Of a stretch of 64,000 nt of DNA, positions 12,463 through 23,562 are shown piece after piece (positions within the stretch are counted from its first letter, which is position 1; each line of letters starts with the position of its first letter). Both the position numbers and the translations under genes were made by a program. The DNA comes from Impatiens glandulifera (taxonomy: Eukaryota > Streptophyta > Magnoliopsida > Ericales > Balsaminaceae). The stretch is taken from the NCBI RefSeq assembly GCF_907164915.1, contig NC_061862.1, positions 60,947,068-61,011,067 of the forward strand. Direction: 5' to 3'. Below the pieces are notes generated by a model. That model searched no databases. It was given only the letters and a program-made list of their open reading frames with translations, and was not told where the DNA came from.

Positions 12463-13670
12463 CGCCGTTTCGGTTATTGCTGCAAGTTTTTGACTCTTTC
12501 GCAATGATGATGGCTTGTGTCTTCTTCTAATTAAGAAAGGTTGATATTGATTAAATATTAATATATTATATACATTCTTTATCATTTAAATGAGATGTCA
12601 TGCTCATGCTTAATTAAGATTATTTTATTATTAAAATACATATCTTGATTAATTAATAAGGAATGAGCCAATATATCAAATTTTCTTTGTATCTTTAAAG
12701 AGAATGAAGGATCTATTTAATTAATTTATGAAAAGTTATCTACTGCTTGATTATAAAAGAAAGAAGAATACAGAAGACTGTTTCTTTCAATTAAAAATGG
12801 GATATATGAATGTTAAAGGTTTGTACTGTCTATGAACTATAAAGTATCAAACATAAAATTTTGTTTTTATCAAAGTGGTATTACTAGAAAGTCTACGTAT
12901 TCATTATAAATTAGGTTATTGGTTAATACAATATCGAATAATTCGTTAGTCACTAAATGACCAAATTAGACGGTTTATAGATATCAAATTAAAAATTAAA
13001 GGAAGAAGATTATGTCTCTTCTTCATTTTTAAATAGTAGACCCTTATTTAAGATTTATAAAGTTTAAAATTTTTCAATGAGGTTTGTTAGTTACCAAAGT
13101 GGTCTGATCAAAAAGTATATATTCATTATAAATCATTGTAGTATTTTAATTTTGATATATGTGGTATGAAGAATTTGTTAAGTCACCAAAGTTACCGAAT
13201 TAGAAGGTATATGGATATCAAATCAAAATTAAAGTCAATTACTCGTGTTTATATATGTCAATAATGAAATGACGTTGAAGTTGGTCATGAATACATTGAC
13301 GTTCATATATAAAATATTATGGATCGATCAAGGTTGATCAATTATTTTATAATTATGAACATTATGGTGGTGAATTAATGTATATATTATTAGAGTACAT
13401 TGACGTTCACATATATAAACTTTATTGGGTATATTTAGTATATCCAAATATTACAAGTATATATTATTAAAGTATTATAATTACCAATTATATAAATTTA
13501 TGTTGGGCATCAATTATGTTGGTATATTGGTGTATCACTCAAAGGAGAACATCAATATATACGCCCAATATATACGCCTTATGATGATATCTGAATCTAA
13601 ATTAAAGTTAAGTTACTTAAAGCTAATGTGTGATCATAAATTTTTCAGCATCTATTCTTGTTTCTCTTCA
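11885..13670 (+). other. Long non-coding leader of the copia element
   Basis: The sequence between the primer-binding site and gag is AT-rich without coding signal. It contains AT microsatellites at about 12098-12124 and 12424-12459, a GC-richer patch at 12270-12360 with paired TTTCAGGTCC / CGAAATGTGCGTTTCGGG segments, and two diverged copies of a roughly 150-bp repeat (about 12853-13010 and 13082-13240) sharing TTCATTATAAAT and GATATCAAAT. Part of it may be a later insertion, but I cannot find its ends. Confidence 0.5.
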
Positions 13671-13679
13671 TTCGCAGGG

Positions 13680-14520
13680 AACGTCTATTATTAAGTTTAA
13701 TGGACTAAATTTCTCAGAATGGTGCGAACAAGTCCAATTCCATCTTGAAGTTTTGGATCTTGATTCGACACTTTTAAGTGAGAAATCATATGCTATTACT
13801 AATATAAGTTGTGTTGAGTGTATATCTATCCATAAAGCCTGGGAGAGATCTAATCGAATCAACTTAATGTTTATGTGAAAAATAACATCAAGTCCACAAT
13901 AAAGAAAACAGAAAGTGCTAAGAAATACATGAAGTTCGTAGAAGAGTGCTCCTAATCTGATTCAGCCGATAAATCACTTGTTGGGACACTGATGAGTACT
14001 TTAACTACGATTAAGTTTGATGGTTATCGTCCTATGCATGAGCGTATTATTGAAATGACGAATATAACAGTAATGCTAAAGATCATGGGAATGAAAGTTA
14101 ATGAGAATTTCCTGGTAACGTTCATTCTCAATTCCTTACTCTCATAGTACGGTCCATTTCGTATGAACTATAATACTCTGAAGGATAAATGGAATGTACA
14201 TGAATTAAAAAGCATTGCTCATTCAAGAGGAAGCGAGACTTAAAAACCAGAAATTCATTATGCACATCTCATGAGTAAGAAAGGAGTTGAAAGGAAATCA
14301 ACTAAGAAAGAAAGATTGGAAGGGCAATAATATATTATTGATAAATGAATCTTATGTTCAAACCCACAAGAAAGAACCAGGTAAAGATAAACGTTATTTC
14401 TACGGAAAGCAAGAGCATTATCAGAAAGATTGCCTGAAACGTAAAACTCGGTTCGAAAAAAAAGATAAGCCTAAAACTTATGTATGTTTCGAATTAAATT
14501 TAGTTGAGATTCCTTATAAT
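13680..14520 (+). pseudogene. Copia gag remnant (UBN2-type) with zinc-knuckle relic
   Basis: The frame around 13680-13878 reads IIKFNGLNFSEWCEQVQFHLEVLDLD, the start of a copia gag (FxGxNFxxWxxxxxxxL). Later blocks include LMSTLTTIKFDG and the basic segment that precedes the zinc knuckle (14287-14526) with the FYGKQEHYQKDCLKR motif. In this copy one of the paired cysteines is tyrosine, so the knuckle is damaged. Stops and frameshifts break it into at least three pieces. Confidence 0.8.
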
Positions 14521-15029
14521 ACTTGATGGATTAATTCTAGTTGTACCACACATGTTTCAAATACAATGCATGGATTTAGATCTTTTTTCAAACTTTTTAT
14601 GTACATAGTGTTTCTCGAAATTTGATATCTTTATCAAAATTTGATGGGGCTGGATACTCTTTTGAGTGTAAGAATGAATATTTTAGTTTATTTCAGCATA
14701 ATCTTTTTGTAGGTCCGGGTATTCTTAAAGAATGGTTTATACAAATTAAAGTTAGATCGATGTATATAACAAAGGATCATTGGGAGAAAGTTTATAATGT
14801 TGATTATGTATGTTGATGATATCTTTCTTGCTATTAATGATTTTGTTTTGTTGTATAAAACCAAAGATATTCTCTCTAAAACTTTGAAAGAAAATATATG
14901 AATGGGGCATCCTATCTGATTAGAATTTAAATATTTCGTGATAGATCCCATGAATTTTTGGAATTGTCTTAGAAAACATATATTAATAAAGTTTTAGAGA
15001 GATTTAAGATTGAAAAAATGCAATGCATC

Positions 15030-15710
15030 TACTAAAATGGAATGTATTCCTTATGCAAGTATGGTTGGAAGCTTGATGTATGCTCAGATTTGTACTAGAC
15101 CATAAATCAACTTTGTTGTTAGAATATTGTCTAGATATCAAAGAAATTTAGGAACAGATCATTGGAAAGATGTAAAGAAAATGTCAAGGTATTTTCAAGG
15201 AACAAAAGACTTTATGCTCATTTATAGGAGGTATCATCATCTCGAGGTGATTGGATACTCGAATTTAGATTTTGTCGGATGTGTTGATACGAGAAAATCC
15301 ACATTTTGTTATTTGTTCATGTTAAGTGGAGAAACAATCTCATAGAAAAGTGTGAAGTAGTCTGTCATTGATGCATCTAATATGGAAGTTGAAGTTGTGG
15401 CATGCTTTGAGGCCACACTTAATGGTTTATGGCTACAGAAATTTATTTTATGGCTAGGACTTGTTGACACTATCGTCAAGCCGCTGAAAATTTATTGTAA
15501 TAATTCCACAGTAGTCTTCTTTTTTAAAAAAACGATAAGTATTGTCAAACATATGTAATTAAAGCATCTTGTCATTAAAGAAGAAGTTCATAAACAAATA
15601 GTGTTAATCGAACATATAAGCACCAAATTAATGATGGCCGATCCTTTGACAAAAGGATTGAACCCCAAGGCATATATGAATATGTCGAAAGTATGGGGAT
15701 TGTGAGATAC
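15030..15710 (+). pseudogene. Copia RNase H remnant
   Basis: Continuous resemblance to copia RNase H: YPYASMVGSLMYAQICTRP-like start, HHLEVIGYSNLDFVGCVDTRKST, SGETIS, then VIDASNMEVEVVACFEA, YCNNSTVVFF, KHLVIKEEV and finally ADPLTKGLNPKAY. Several stops are present. It is followed by the 3' untranslated part and the polypurine tract. Confidence 0.85.
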
Positions 15711-16086
15711 CACTTATGAAATAGTATATGTTCAGTTATTATGAGTTTAACACTTTGAGCTCATAATTTTGTTGTTTATGATATAAATGTCATAAATTAT
15801 GTTACTTATGTTTGTAAATATACAAAATAATGAATTATATGAATTAAACATAATTCATTGTTTTTGACAAAGACATTATTGTTGGACCTTATGTATACCT
15901 TCATGAAAGGTCTAATTATGTGAAGAACTGGTATGTGATGCATAGAAGGGACTATGTCGATAAACTGACATACCACCGCTATGATTCATATTAGTTTCTT
16001 TGATTAACTATGACATTATAATGTTACCATATTATTATGGATTTATCTTATATTATGTGCACATTATGGTTATATTAATTACTTGT

Positions 16087-16100
16087 AAGAAGTGGGAGAA
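16087..16100 (+). other. Polypurine tract before the 3' LTR
   Basis: AAGAAGTGGGAGAA lies immediately upstream of the TG that opens the 3' LTR. In LTR elements this purine run primes plus-strand DNA synthesis. Confidence 0.8.
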
Positions 16101-16508
16101 TGTAAGCCTAAAGCCCATTAAGTATTAATATATAATAAGATAAATCATTGATATGGGTTGGGTCATTAATGTTATGGACTTTTTAATTAAAATCTGCCCC
16201 ACAAACACTTTCACGGATAGTGTTTGTCTTTTACTATATAAGGAAGGTTGATCCTCTCTCTACGAATTAAGTGTTTATTTCTCTCCATAAAAAAAAGAAC
16301 GGTAAAAAAGTATTATTGCTTTTAAAACTATTGAAGTTTTTAAAAAAGTAGAGAGAAGCACAACCTTCAGACCAATAACATAAAAATCCATAAATCTACC
16401 TAAGAGTCCAAGTATGTATTACTGCTTTATGATCGATGAAAATCATATAGTTCGAAACTCCCTGATAATAATAATGATTTCAAACATAAGTTTCATGTGT
16501 ATCTAACC
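16101..16508 (+). repeat. 3' LTR of the copia element
   Basis: 408 bp, opening TGTAAGCCTAAAGCCC and closing GTGTATCTAACC, followed directly by the target duplication TACTT. It is longer than the 5' LTR because of indels in the purine-rich middle. Confidence 0.88.
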
Positions 16509-18740
16509 TACTTAATTTAGATTTAGTACATTTTAACAAATCTCATTTTTTTTTATTATAATATTACATGCAAATGTAACATAATAATATTAGTCTATTT
16601 TTCTTTTTATCATAAATATTAGCCTTGTATTTTTTATAATAATTGATTGAGAGATTAATTTAGATGAAATAATGTTTTGAAATATATTTTAATTATGTAT
16701 AAATTAATAAATTTAATAACATTTGTTCGTTTAGTTTCCTTGTATTTTCAAACAGAGCCATTATAGTACCGTCTACGAAGTTTGGAAAAAAAATTATTAT
16801 TTTTTATCTAACTTTTTATATTTTATTATTATTATATTGAAAATATTAATAATTTTATGTTAAATTTAATATAAATAATATAATTTGTTTATTTAAATAT
16901 TATAACAATTTAGGTGTTCAAATCATCTTTGTGTATAATATTTTTTTTTTGTAGGACCTTAGGCTCCTAGCTTGCCCCACGTCTAGAACCGTCCACCAAT
17001 AATGATCTATCTATATGTCACTATTATTTTATGTTTTTTTTAACAATTTAATCATGGAATCCTTGCTCTCATTTCACGATCTTGTGGGATTCGTCTGAAT
17101 CTAAACACTCAGAATTTGAAATATGTAAGATCTTGTTAGAATTGGGTTATTTGAAAATTTTAGAGAAAAAAAATATAATTATTATAAATGATTTTATGGT
17201 AGGAGTAATGATAGGGGAGCGAAAGATTCGTAGCGAATGATGCAGCAAAAGACGTGGAGCGCTGATTAGACTTGCTAACTTGGCATATGTTTATTTTTTT
17301 CTTTTATCTTCGGTAATAACTTTTTCTCTCTTTCCACTACTTACATTTTCTCTCTCCGTGTTAAATAAGACATATCTAATAAAAAAAATCAATTTTTATT
17401 ATTAAAAAACATTTAAAAATTTAAAAAATACTTAACAATTTTTATTATTATAAATATTCTTTTTTAAATTATTGTATATGCCACTATAAACACACATTTT
17501 AATTATTTATCTCTCTCAATAATTTATTTTTATTTATATTTATATATAAGAAACTAGATGAAGATGAGTGGTAATGCACATCATTTTTGTTATTTTCACT
17601 TCATTTTAAATTGGACCATTAGGAGACAAATTCTTAACTACTAACATGATTCAACTCAAACCACAAAGTAGTAATATTCAAGATAGATACAACTCAAATC
17701 ACAATCAACTAATATTCAACATAGATAAAAATTCACTAAGAGAGAATAACTAACATGGTGTGTTAGTAGTTGAATGTTGTTGAGTGAGCTTTTGTAGTTG
17801 ATTGATCATTATATAGTTAATTGAGCTTCAATAATTGATTGAGTTTCTAATAAATCACAGAAGATGAACTGACATAAAAAAAAAAGACTTTTAAATAGAT
17901 AAAAGAGATAAACAACAATTAAGAGTTTAAAAAATAGAATCAATCCGTTTTGATTAAAATATTTTTTTTATTCTCTTATATATAAATTTTAAGTAACACA
18001 ATGATTTATTATTTATTTTAATTTGAGTTGTTTTTATCATTCAAAATAAATTTTAATTTTTTCAATAAATAAAAGAAAATAAATTATTAAGAGAGATAAA
18101 TAATTAAAATGCGTGTTTATAGTGACATATACAATAATTTAAAAAAGGATATTTATAATAATAAAAATTGTTAAGTGTTTTTTAAATTATTATGTATTTT
18201 TTAATAATATTAATTAATTTTTTTTATTGAAAGTGTTATTTAATACGGAGAGAGAAAATGTAAGTAGTGGAAAGAGAGGGAAAATTATTAACGAAGATAA
18301 AAGAAAAAAAAACATATATCGAGTCAGCAAATCAAATAAAATCAAATAAGCGTTCTACATCGTTCGCTTCCTCATTCGCTACGAATCTTTCGCTCTCTCT
18401 GTCATTACTCTTATGGTAATAATAATTATTTTTAAAAGGTATTAATATATGTATATAAATAAAATAAAATAAATAATAATTTAAAATAGTGTTTAATTTT
18501 ATTTTATCAGCGAGCGTGATTTAACTCTTAAAATTCTTAGTTACTTTTAAGAATATTATTTTTTGGAACTAATTAATATATATATGCTCTTACCTACCTT
18601 TATAATAGTAATATATTTTATTTAATATTTTCAAACTATAAAATTACTTATTTTTTTAAAACATGTAAACAAACGACCTAAATTTAATTGCAAGATTACC
18701 CATTTCTCAGTTCATAATTTATAAACCATTTTTTTCAATC
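16509..18740. repeat. Duplicated CIPK 3'-flank, copy B, second part
   Basis: Resumes the flank interrupted by the copia element: ATTTAGATTTAGTACATTTT, then CTTGCCCCACGTCTAGAAC, ATCCTTGCTCTCATTTCACGAT and GCAAGATTACCCATTTC, all in the same order as in copies A and C. It is interrupted at 17203-18410 by a Mutator-like element and leads directly into a fragment of the CIPK coding region. Confidence 0.75.
17203..18410. mobile_element. Mutator-like (MULE) non-autonomous element with long terminal inverted repeats
   Basis: The element is 1208 bp long. Its left end reads GAGTAATGATAGGGGAGCG and its right end, reverse-complemented, GAGTAATGACAGAGAGAGCG. The inverted arms extend about 350 bp each (17203-17555 and 18060-18410), sharing AAGATTCGTAGCGAATGA and CTTTCCACTACTTACATTTT. 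Direct flanks TTATGGTAG (17194-17202) and TTATGGTAA (18411-18419) match at 8 of 9 bases, the 9-bp target duplication typical of Mutator-like elements. The centre is AT-rich with repeated AACTCAAA(T/C)CACAA pieces and no transposase. Copies A and C lack it, which confirms the insertion. Confidence 0.88.
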
Positions 18741-18890
18741 AAGGTCACACTTATCGGTTGGATGCTTTGGCTTTCGTCCCCGTCGGTGGTAATTTCAACT
18801 TGATTTTCTCTCGCCAAAGCTCATTGAAAAGCTCTACATGCCCCATTCTCTGGCGAACATCTACTTGTACATTTTTTATGGTTGGTTTTG
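18741..18890 (-). pseudogene. Truncated CIPK pseudogene (3' end only)
   Basis: About 150 bp match the last part of the intact CIPK gene at 30020-30165, including the shared run AATTTCAACTTGATTTTCTC and AAAGCTCATTGAAAAGCTC. On the minus strand it corresponds to the end of the regulatory region (around ELWREKIKLKL in the intact protein), with substitutions and an indel near the stop. Homology ends near 18890; the kinase domain is absent. It marks the right end of duplicated copy B. Confidence 0.8.
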
Positions 18891-19111
18891 GCGAAGACTT
18901 GGTTCATTCAACATTAATCCATAATTATCGGCCAAAAATTATTGTTCTTGTGGTTCTACACAATAGGAGATAGTTTGTTATTTTCAAAATCATTAGAATC
19001 ACAAATAGTTTAGTGCTATCCATTGATTTTAACTTCAATAAAATAGAGATATCCACAATTCTAACTAACTATGAGAAAGATAAATTGTATTGGATGAATT
19101 ATTGAGATAAA

Positions 19112-19649
19112 TGTTGAAATTTTAAACTAATTCTATTAATTAAATTAGAATTAGAATTTGGATAAATAAATTAAATGTAATTTAATCCAAATAAATATAA
19201 ATTCATACCAAATTCAAATGTGAATTTTTGGTGTCTATCTCTTATTTTCATCATCTACTTATCTCTCTAGAACTAGAAAAGTCTTTTCTTTGTTTCTTGA
19301 GTTTTTTTTTAGTTCTTCACTCCACCGAGTGTTCTTCAAGTTCTTCACTCGTCGTATTTTTATTGAAACTCAATGATCGATTCAGGTACTTTTTCAAATT
19401 CATTGCGTAGTGATTCTAGTGATGAATCATTACTAGATTCGTTGTATCCTAAGAGATAGGCTTCTACGATAAGCTTCAGCATAAGAAGAGTCAGTGTAAC
19501 TGTTTTAAGATAAATGTGTTAAGCACATGCTTTAAATCAACCTCACATTCGGTGATACTATTTTTCATATATATTATAATTTATTCAATTTTTTTTGTAA
19601 GATCATATGTATATATATTTTCTATTATTTCAAGACAAAATATCTAACA
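19112..19649 (+). repeat. Copia LTR (left copy)
   Basis: 538 bp, sharing with the right copy the segments ACTTGTCGTATTT-like, ATGATCGATTCAGGTACTTT, CCTAAGAG and TCATATATATT. It lacks about 170 bp found in the right copy. It is followed by ATCTTAAAACATTTT, which resembles the start of an internal region, but no primer-binding site is recognisable. Confidence 0.7.
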
Positions 19650-19669
19650 ATCTTAAAACATTTTTTGTG

Positions 19670-21240
19670 TGCTAAGTTATTTAGTATATTTTGTCATCGA
19701 AAATCTTTGACATCGATGTTTCAGAAATACGAGTTGCGATGTTGCATAAAAATGATGACTCATTTTGACAAATTGAAATTATTATCTTAAAAAATAGAAG
19801 AATCGACTTATAAAGATAAGTCTTTATTATAGACGTATATATATATGTTAATTATTAATATTATTATTTTTTTTTTTGTCAAAAGCTTAATATTATATGC
19901 TAATATATGCTGAAAAATAAATTTTTTAAAAAAAAATTGTGTATATTCAGTATAAAACGTTATCTAAAAAATAAATTAAAAAACAAGAATTTGTTTTCTT
20001 TTTAATTAAATATTTGTTGGTTACTAAAATTATCAATAATAACAAATCTAAAAAGTTAGTTTTTAATTTTTGTAAGCAATAAAAATTACACACGAATTTA
20101 TAAAGTTAAAATAATTATTTTGACCTACTTTTGAATAAATAAAATCAAAATAATTAACTATATGATCAAAATCTAATTAAAACAATTAATTAGGCTAATT
20201 ATTGTGATAATCAAAGTCTAATTAATTAAGAAAATTTTCAAAATAATAAAATAAAATTATTTAAGTTAAATGTTGTTCTCATTTATCTTTAAATAGTTTT
20301 TAAAAAAATCAGGGATTAAAATAAATAATTTAGGATGAAATGAGGTATCCATTTCATCTTTCAAAATTATTTAATTAACCCTAAAATATGCACACACAAA
20401 AATTGGTAAAATATTTGCCATATTTATTTTATTATTTTGTGTATTTAAAAAGATCAAAATTAAAGTCAAAAGGGTGAAAGAAAAATCAATTTTAAAAAAA
20501 AAAACCCTTAAAGTCTTAAAATAAAAATAAAATTTGTAATTGGGTGTAACTGAAATCGGAAGATAAAGTGACAGTTGTGACCAAAGCCCTTGGATGAGCA
20601 TCGGATCTCCATCCAACGCTCTAAGCGCGCCACCGTAACCCATTGTAGAGGAAGGAGCGCGCGCATGTGAGGCATCAGATCGACTAACGCCCATTAGCCA
20701 GATCGCTAACGGAACACTCAAACGCAGCGACGCCTTGACAGAACGCGAAATGCGGGAAAAACAACATTGTTTTGGCCTTCAATTGTCTTCCTCATCGAGA
20801 AGTCACGAGGATAAAGATGAAGATTTGTCTTTGATTTTGCCAACTTTGAACTCAGTCGATAGTCCACATTTTCGGCTAATTCAAAAGTTGAAATGATCAC
20901 CTTACTTCAGTGATCATTTTTATTACTTTCATAAGAGTGATTCATCTATATATATTCAAATGGGATCAAGAACAGCCAAAACACCATTAATGACTTTTGG
21001 CTGATTCGATCCACTTGAAGCCTCCACCAACTCAGGGATACTATAAATACATCTCTTGAGTCAATCTGAAACCAAAGAATTAAATCTCTAACTTCAAATC
21101 GAAGAAAATAAAAAAAATCCGCCATTAAAGCTTTAAGCTTTTGGATTTTTCGAATTTTTTGTTTGAGGCCTTAAATCTTGGATTTGAGCATCCCAAAAAT
21201 TTCCCTAAAGATCAAGGAGTGTTTTCCAATCCTTGGTAAG
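19670..21240. other. Non-genic AT-rich sequence with a GC-richer promoter-like block
   Basis: From 19670 to 20500 the sequence is AT-rich without coding signal. From about 20520 to 21240 it is GC-richer and looks like the promoter half of an LTR or another repeat, with CTATAAATAC at 21041-21050 followed by about 190 bp of leader-like sequence. Open frames here (for example 20371-20721, minus) have no recognisable domain. It continues, after the hAT-like insertion, at 23555. Confidence 0.35.
21041..21050 (+). promoter_or_regulatory. TATA-box-like motif in a repeat
   Basis: CTATAAATAC sits after a GC-richer block and before AT-rich leader-like sequence, as in plant LTR promoters. No gene follows it, so any promoter role would be for a retroelement transcript. 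Confidence 0.35.
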
Positions 21241-21823
21241 GTTCTAATCAGGGACGGACACATGATTTTAACTTGGGGTGGGCTTGATTTTAATGTAATA
21301 AATAATATAAATATATATATGTATGAAAAATATTATAATGTTTAAATAAGTTGAGCTCTACAAAATTTTATAACATAAAACTCATTTATAATAGAATCTA
21401 CATTTATATCCTTAGTTAAATCTACATTTCAAGATGGAATATTTTATCAAACAATTATAATGTAAGATAAAAAAAACATTAAAAAATCCAAATAGATATT
21501 TAATCGAATAGTTAAACATTTTAGAGTACAATGAAAAGGTAGAAAAAAGTAATACTAACATGATAAATTCTCAAAATTCTACATTAAATCAAACATACAT
21601 AAATCAATTATAAATATGATATATATAATTAAATTGACGATTATACCAATTAAAAACATGAGAATTAGAAAAAAAATATATTAAAAAAAATAATTTTACC
21701 TCTTATAGAATATGTTTGTTTACAAACGAGTTGTGGAAGATATAAAAAAAATCAATAGTGAAACTATGAAAAAATGATGATATATAAAATAATTGAAATA
21801 TATATAATAATATACTACGCCTA

Positions 21824-23374
21824 AGTTTGGTAGGGAGTATAACACTGTGGTTATAGTAACTATAACCATAATAAAACTAATTAGATGTTTGGTTGAATAA
21901 TTTTATAAGTAAAGTAATTTAAAAGGTATAAGTTATACCTTAAACTAGGTATAAAATTGTAAATCCCTCAACCTGTTATAAGTTTTACTAAAATCTTCTT
22001 TCCATTATTACCCTGATATATAATTTTATTATATTTTATGTTTTCCATAAAATCTCCTAAGTTCTTATCTATCATTCTTCTTCGTCTTTGTACTTACATA
22101 ATATTCAACAAATACATATAAATTTATATATTTTTTCATTTTATTTATTTTTAATAAAAACATCTTCTATTATTCTTTCTTGAGGAAGAGACATAATTAG
22201 ACTCTTGTGTTTGATTTTATTGTGTCGACAATAACCTTTAATTTCATAGTTTATTTCAGCACGCCATTGAAAAATTGATGTTTCATTCGGTTTTGTTAAT
22301 ATGTTAACAGAGCCGGCCTCGAGTTTTGGGCTGCCCAGCCCCCGTTAGAAAAAAGCTCGATATTTTTTGTTGTCTTAGGTCGAGTTAAAAAATTTAATAA
22401 AAAAATGGTTTTTGGTGAGGTTTGAATCCATAACCAAAACAAAGGTTTTAATTTTTTTATTTAAAACCACTAAACTACAATATCTTATGTTCAAAATTAC
22501 AATATATTTAATTAAAACCTTACAATTTTTAATAAATGGGCTGCCCTGGGAAGTGGGCTACCCAAGCCCGAGGGCTAGGGGGGCTTACCCAGGGCCGGCC
22601 CTGTATGTTAATAACATTTGATATTCCTTAGTTTCTAATGGGTATGGTTCCATTCAACTATTTTGATGAGTTAGATTTAGTTAGGATGTGCTAGATTAGA
22701 CTGGATTGGGTTAGGTCGAGTTAAAATAGGTGATTTGGTCTGAGTTTTTATCCTAAATGTATATTTATGTTTATTTTTTATAAATTTTATTTTTGTCTAG
22801 TTAAAAGAATATCGGAAAATTTTCAATATTAATTGGTATATTTTGTTATAAACTTTCCCTGTTAAGCTAAAACAAATAAACACAATAAGGACACAACCAT
22901 GGAGGATGAAATTGGAACTAATGAGAAGGAATAACAAAATGTTATAAACTAATATATTTTGTTTGTGAGTATTAATTTTTGATAAATATTTATATAATTA
23001 TATAATTTAAATTATAAAGTATTATATATAAAATAATACAAATGATATAATAATATTATTTATTTTAAAAATCTATTTATATTAATAATTATAAATTATT
23101 TTTCATTAATTTTAAAATAATTAATAATACAAATTACATATAAGATAAATATTAAAATAATAATTAAAAATAATTTATATAAATATAAGGACAAAATAGT
23201 CTTTTACACGTTTTACTACTTTCTTATGCCACTAACCAAACACAAATTATAAAATCTATATAATTTATACTCTAAAGTCTAAACCAAACACTAAAAACTT
23301 ATATAATTTATACCTCATAATATATCCTTACAATTTATACATATATAATTACTACCGCGTACCAAACATAGCCG
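21824..23374. mobile_element. Probable MITE-type element nested in the hAT-like element (Tourist-like ends)
   Basis: The left end GCCTAAGTTTGGTAGGGAGT and the right end reverse-complemented GGCTATGTTTGGTACGCGGT form an imperfect inverted repeat. Further in, TGTTTGGTT faces AACCAAACAC, with runs of AATTTATAC and its complement. The GGxxxxGTTTGGTA terminus is like PIF/Harbinger (Tourist) elements, but I cannot define a clean 3-bp target duplication, so the class is tentative. Confidence 0.5.
22308..22603. mobile_element. hAT-type MITE with perfect 8-bp target duplication
   Basis: 296 bp. The left terminus CAGAGCCGGCCTCGAG and reverse-complemented right terminus CAGGGCCGGCCCTGGG form terminal inverted repeats. 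TATGTTAA is duplicated exactly at 22300-22307 and 22604-22611. The internal inverted similarity includes GGGCTGCCCAGCCC and GGGCTACCCAAGCCC. It lacks coding capacity. It is the innermost of three nested elements and is related to the element at 28484-28782. Confidence 0.9.
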
Positions 23375-23562
23375 ATATACTTGGAAAGGATATGGATTTT
23401 AAATTTTATTTCATTAATATAATATAATATATTATATATAATTTTATATTATATAATATAATATATAATAAAAAAAAAATTTAAAATAATTAATAAATAT
23501 TTTTTCGAGGGGTGGGCTTAAGCCCACCTCAGCCCCATAGTAAATTCGTCCCTGGTTCTAAT

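Larger units (their letters stand above)
11519..16508 (+). mobile_element. Ty1/copia LTR retrotransposon, internally deleted, with both LTRs and target duplication
   Basis: The 5' LTR is at 11519-11870 and the 3' LTR at 16101-16508. Both start TGTAAGCCTAAAGC and end ATCTAACC, and they are clearly diverged. The 5-bp duplication TACTT flanks the element at 11514-11518 and 16509-16513. A primer-binding site for initiator tRNA-Met follows the 5' LTR and a polypurine tract precedes the 3' LTR. After an unusually long leader (about 1.8 kb) come gag (about 13680-14520), a GAG-pre-integrase start, then an abrupt jump near 14755 into the back half of reverse transcriptase, and RNase H (15030-15710) ending in ADPLTKGL. 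Integrase and the RT front half are missing. Stops are frequent. It is a sister copy of the element at 1-2771. Confidence 0.92.
21249..23554. mobile_element. hAT-like non-autonomous DNA transposon with perfect 8-bp target duplication
   Basis: 2306 bp. Left end CAGGGACGGACACATG; right end, reverse-complemented, CAGGGACGAATTTACT. Both ends start CAGGGACG, a common plant hAT terminus. The 8-bp direct duplication GTTCTAAT is perfect (21241-21248 and 23555-23562). Just inside, GGGGTGGGCTT (left) faces AAGCCCACC (right), extending the inverted similarity. No transposase frame is visible. The inner part is occupied by a second element at about 21824-23374, which itself contains a third. Confidence 0.88.

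Noticed and set aside
20371..20721. 116-residue minus-strand frame
   Set aside because: Falls in the GC-richer part of a repeat; second half is low-complexity hydrophobic sequence with no family resemblance.
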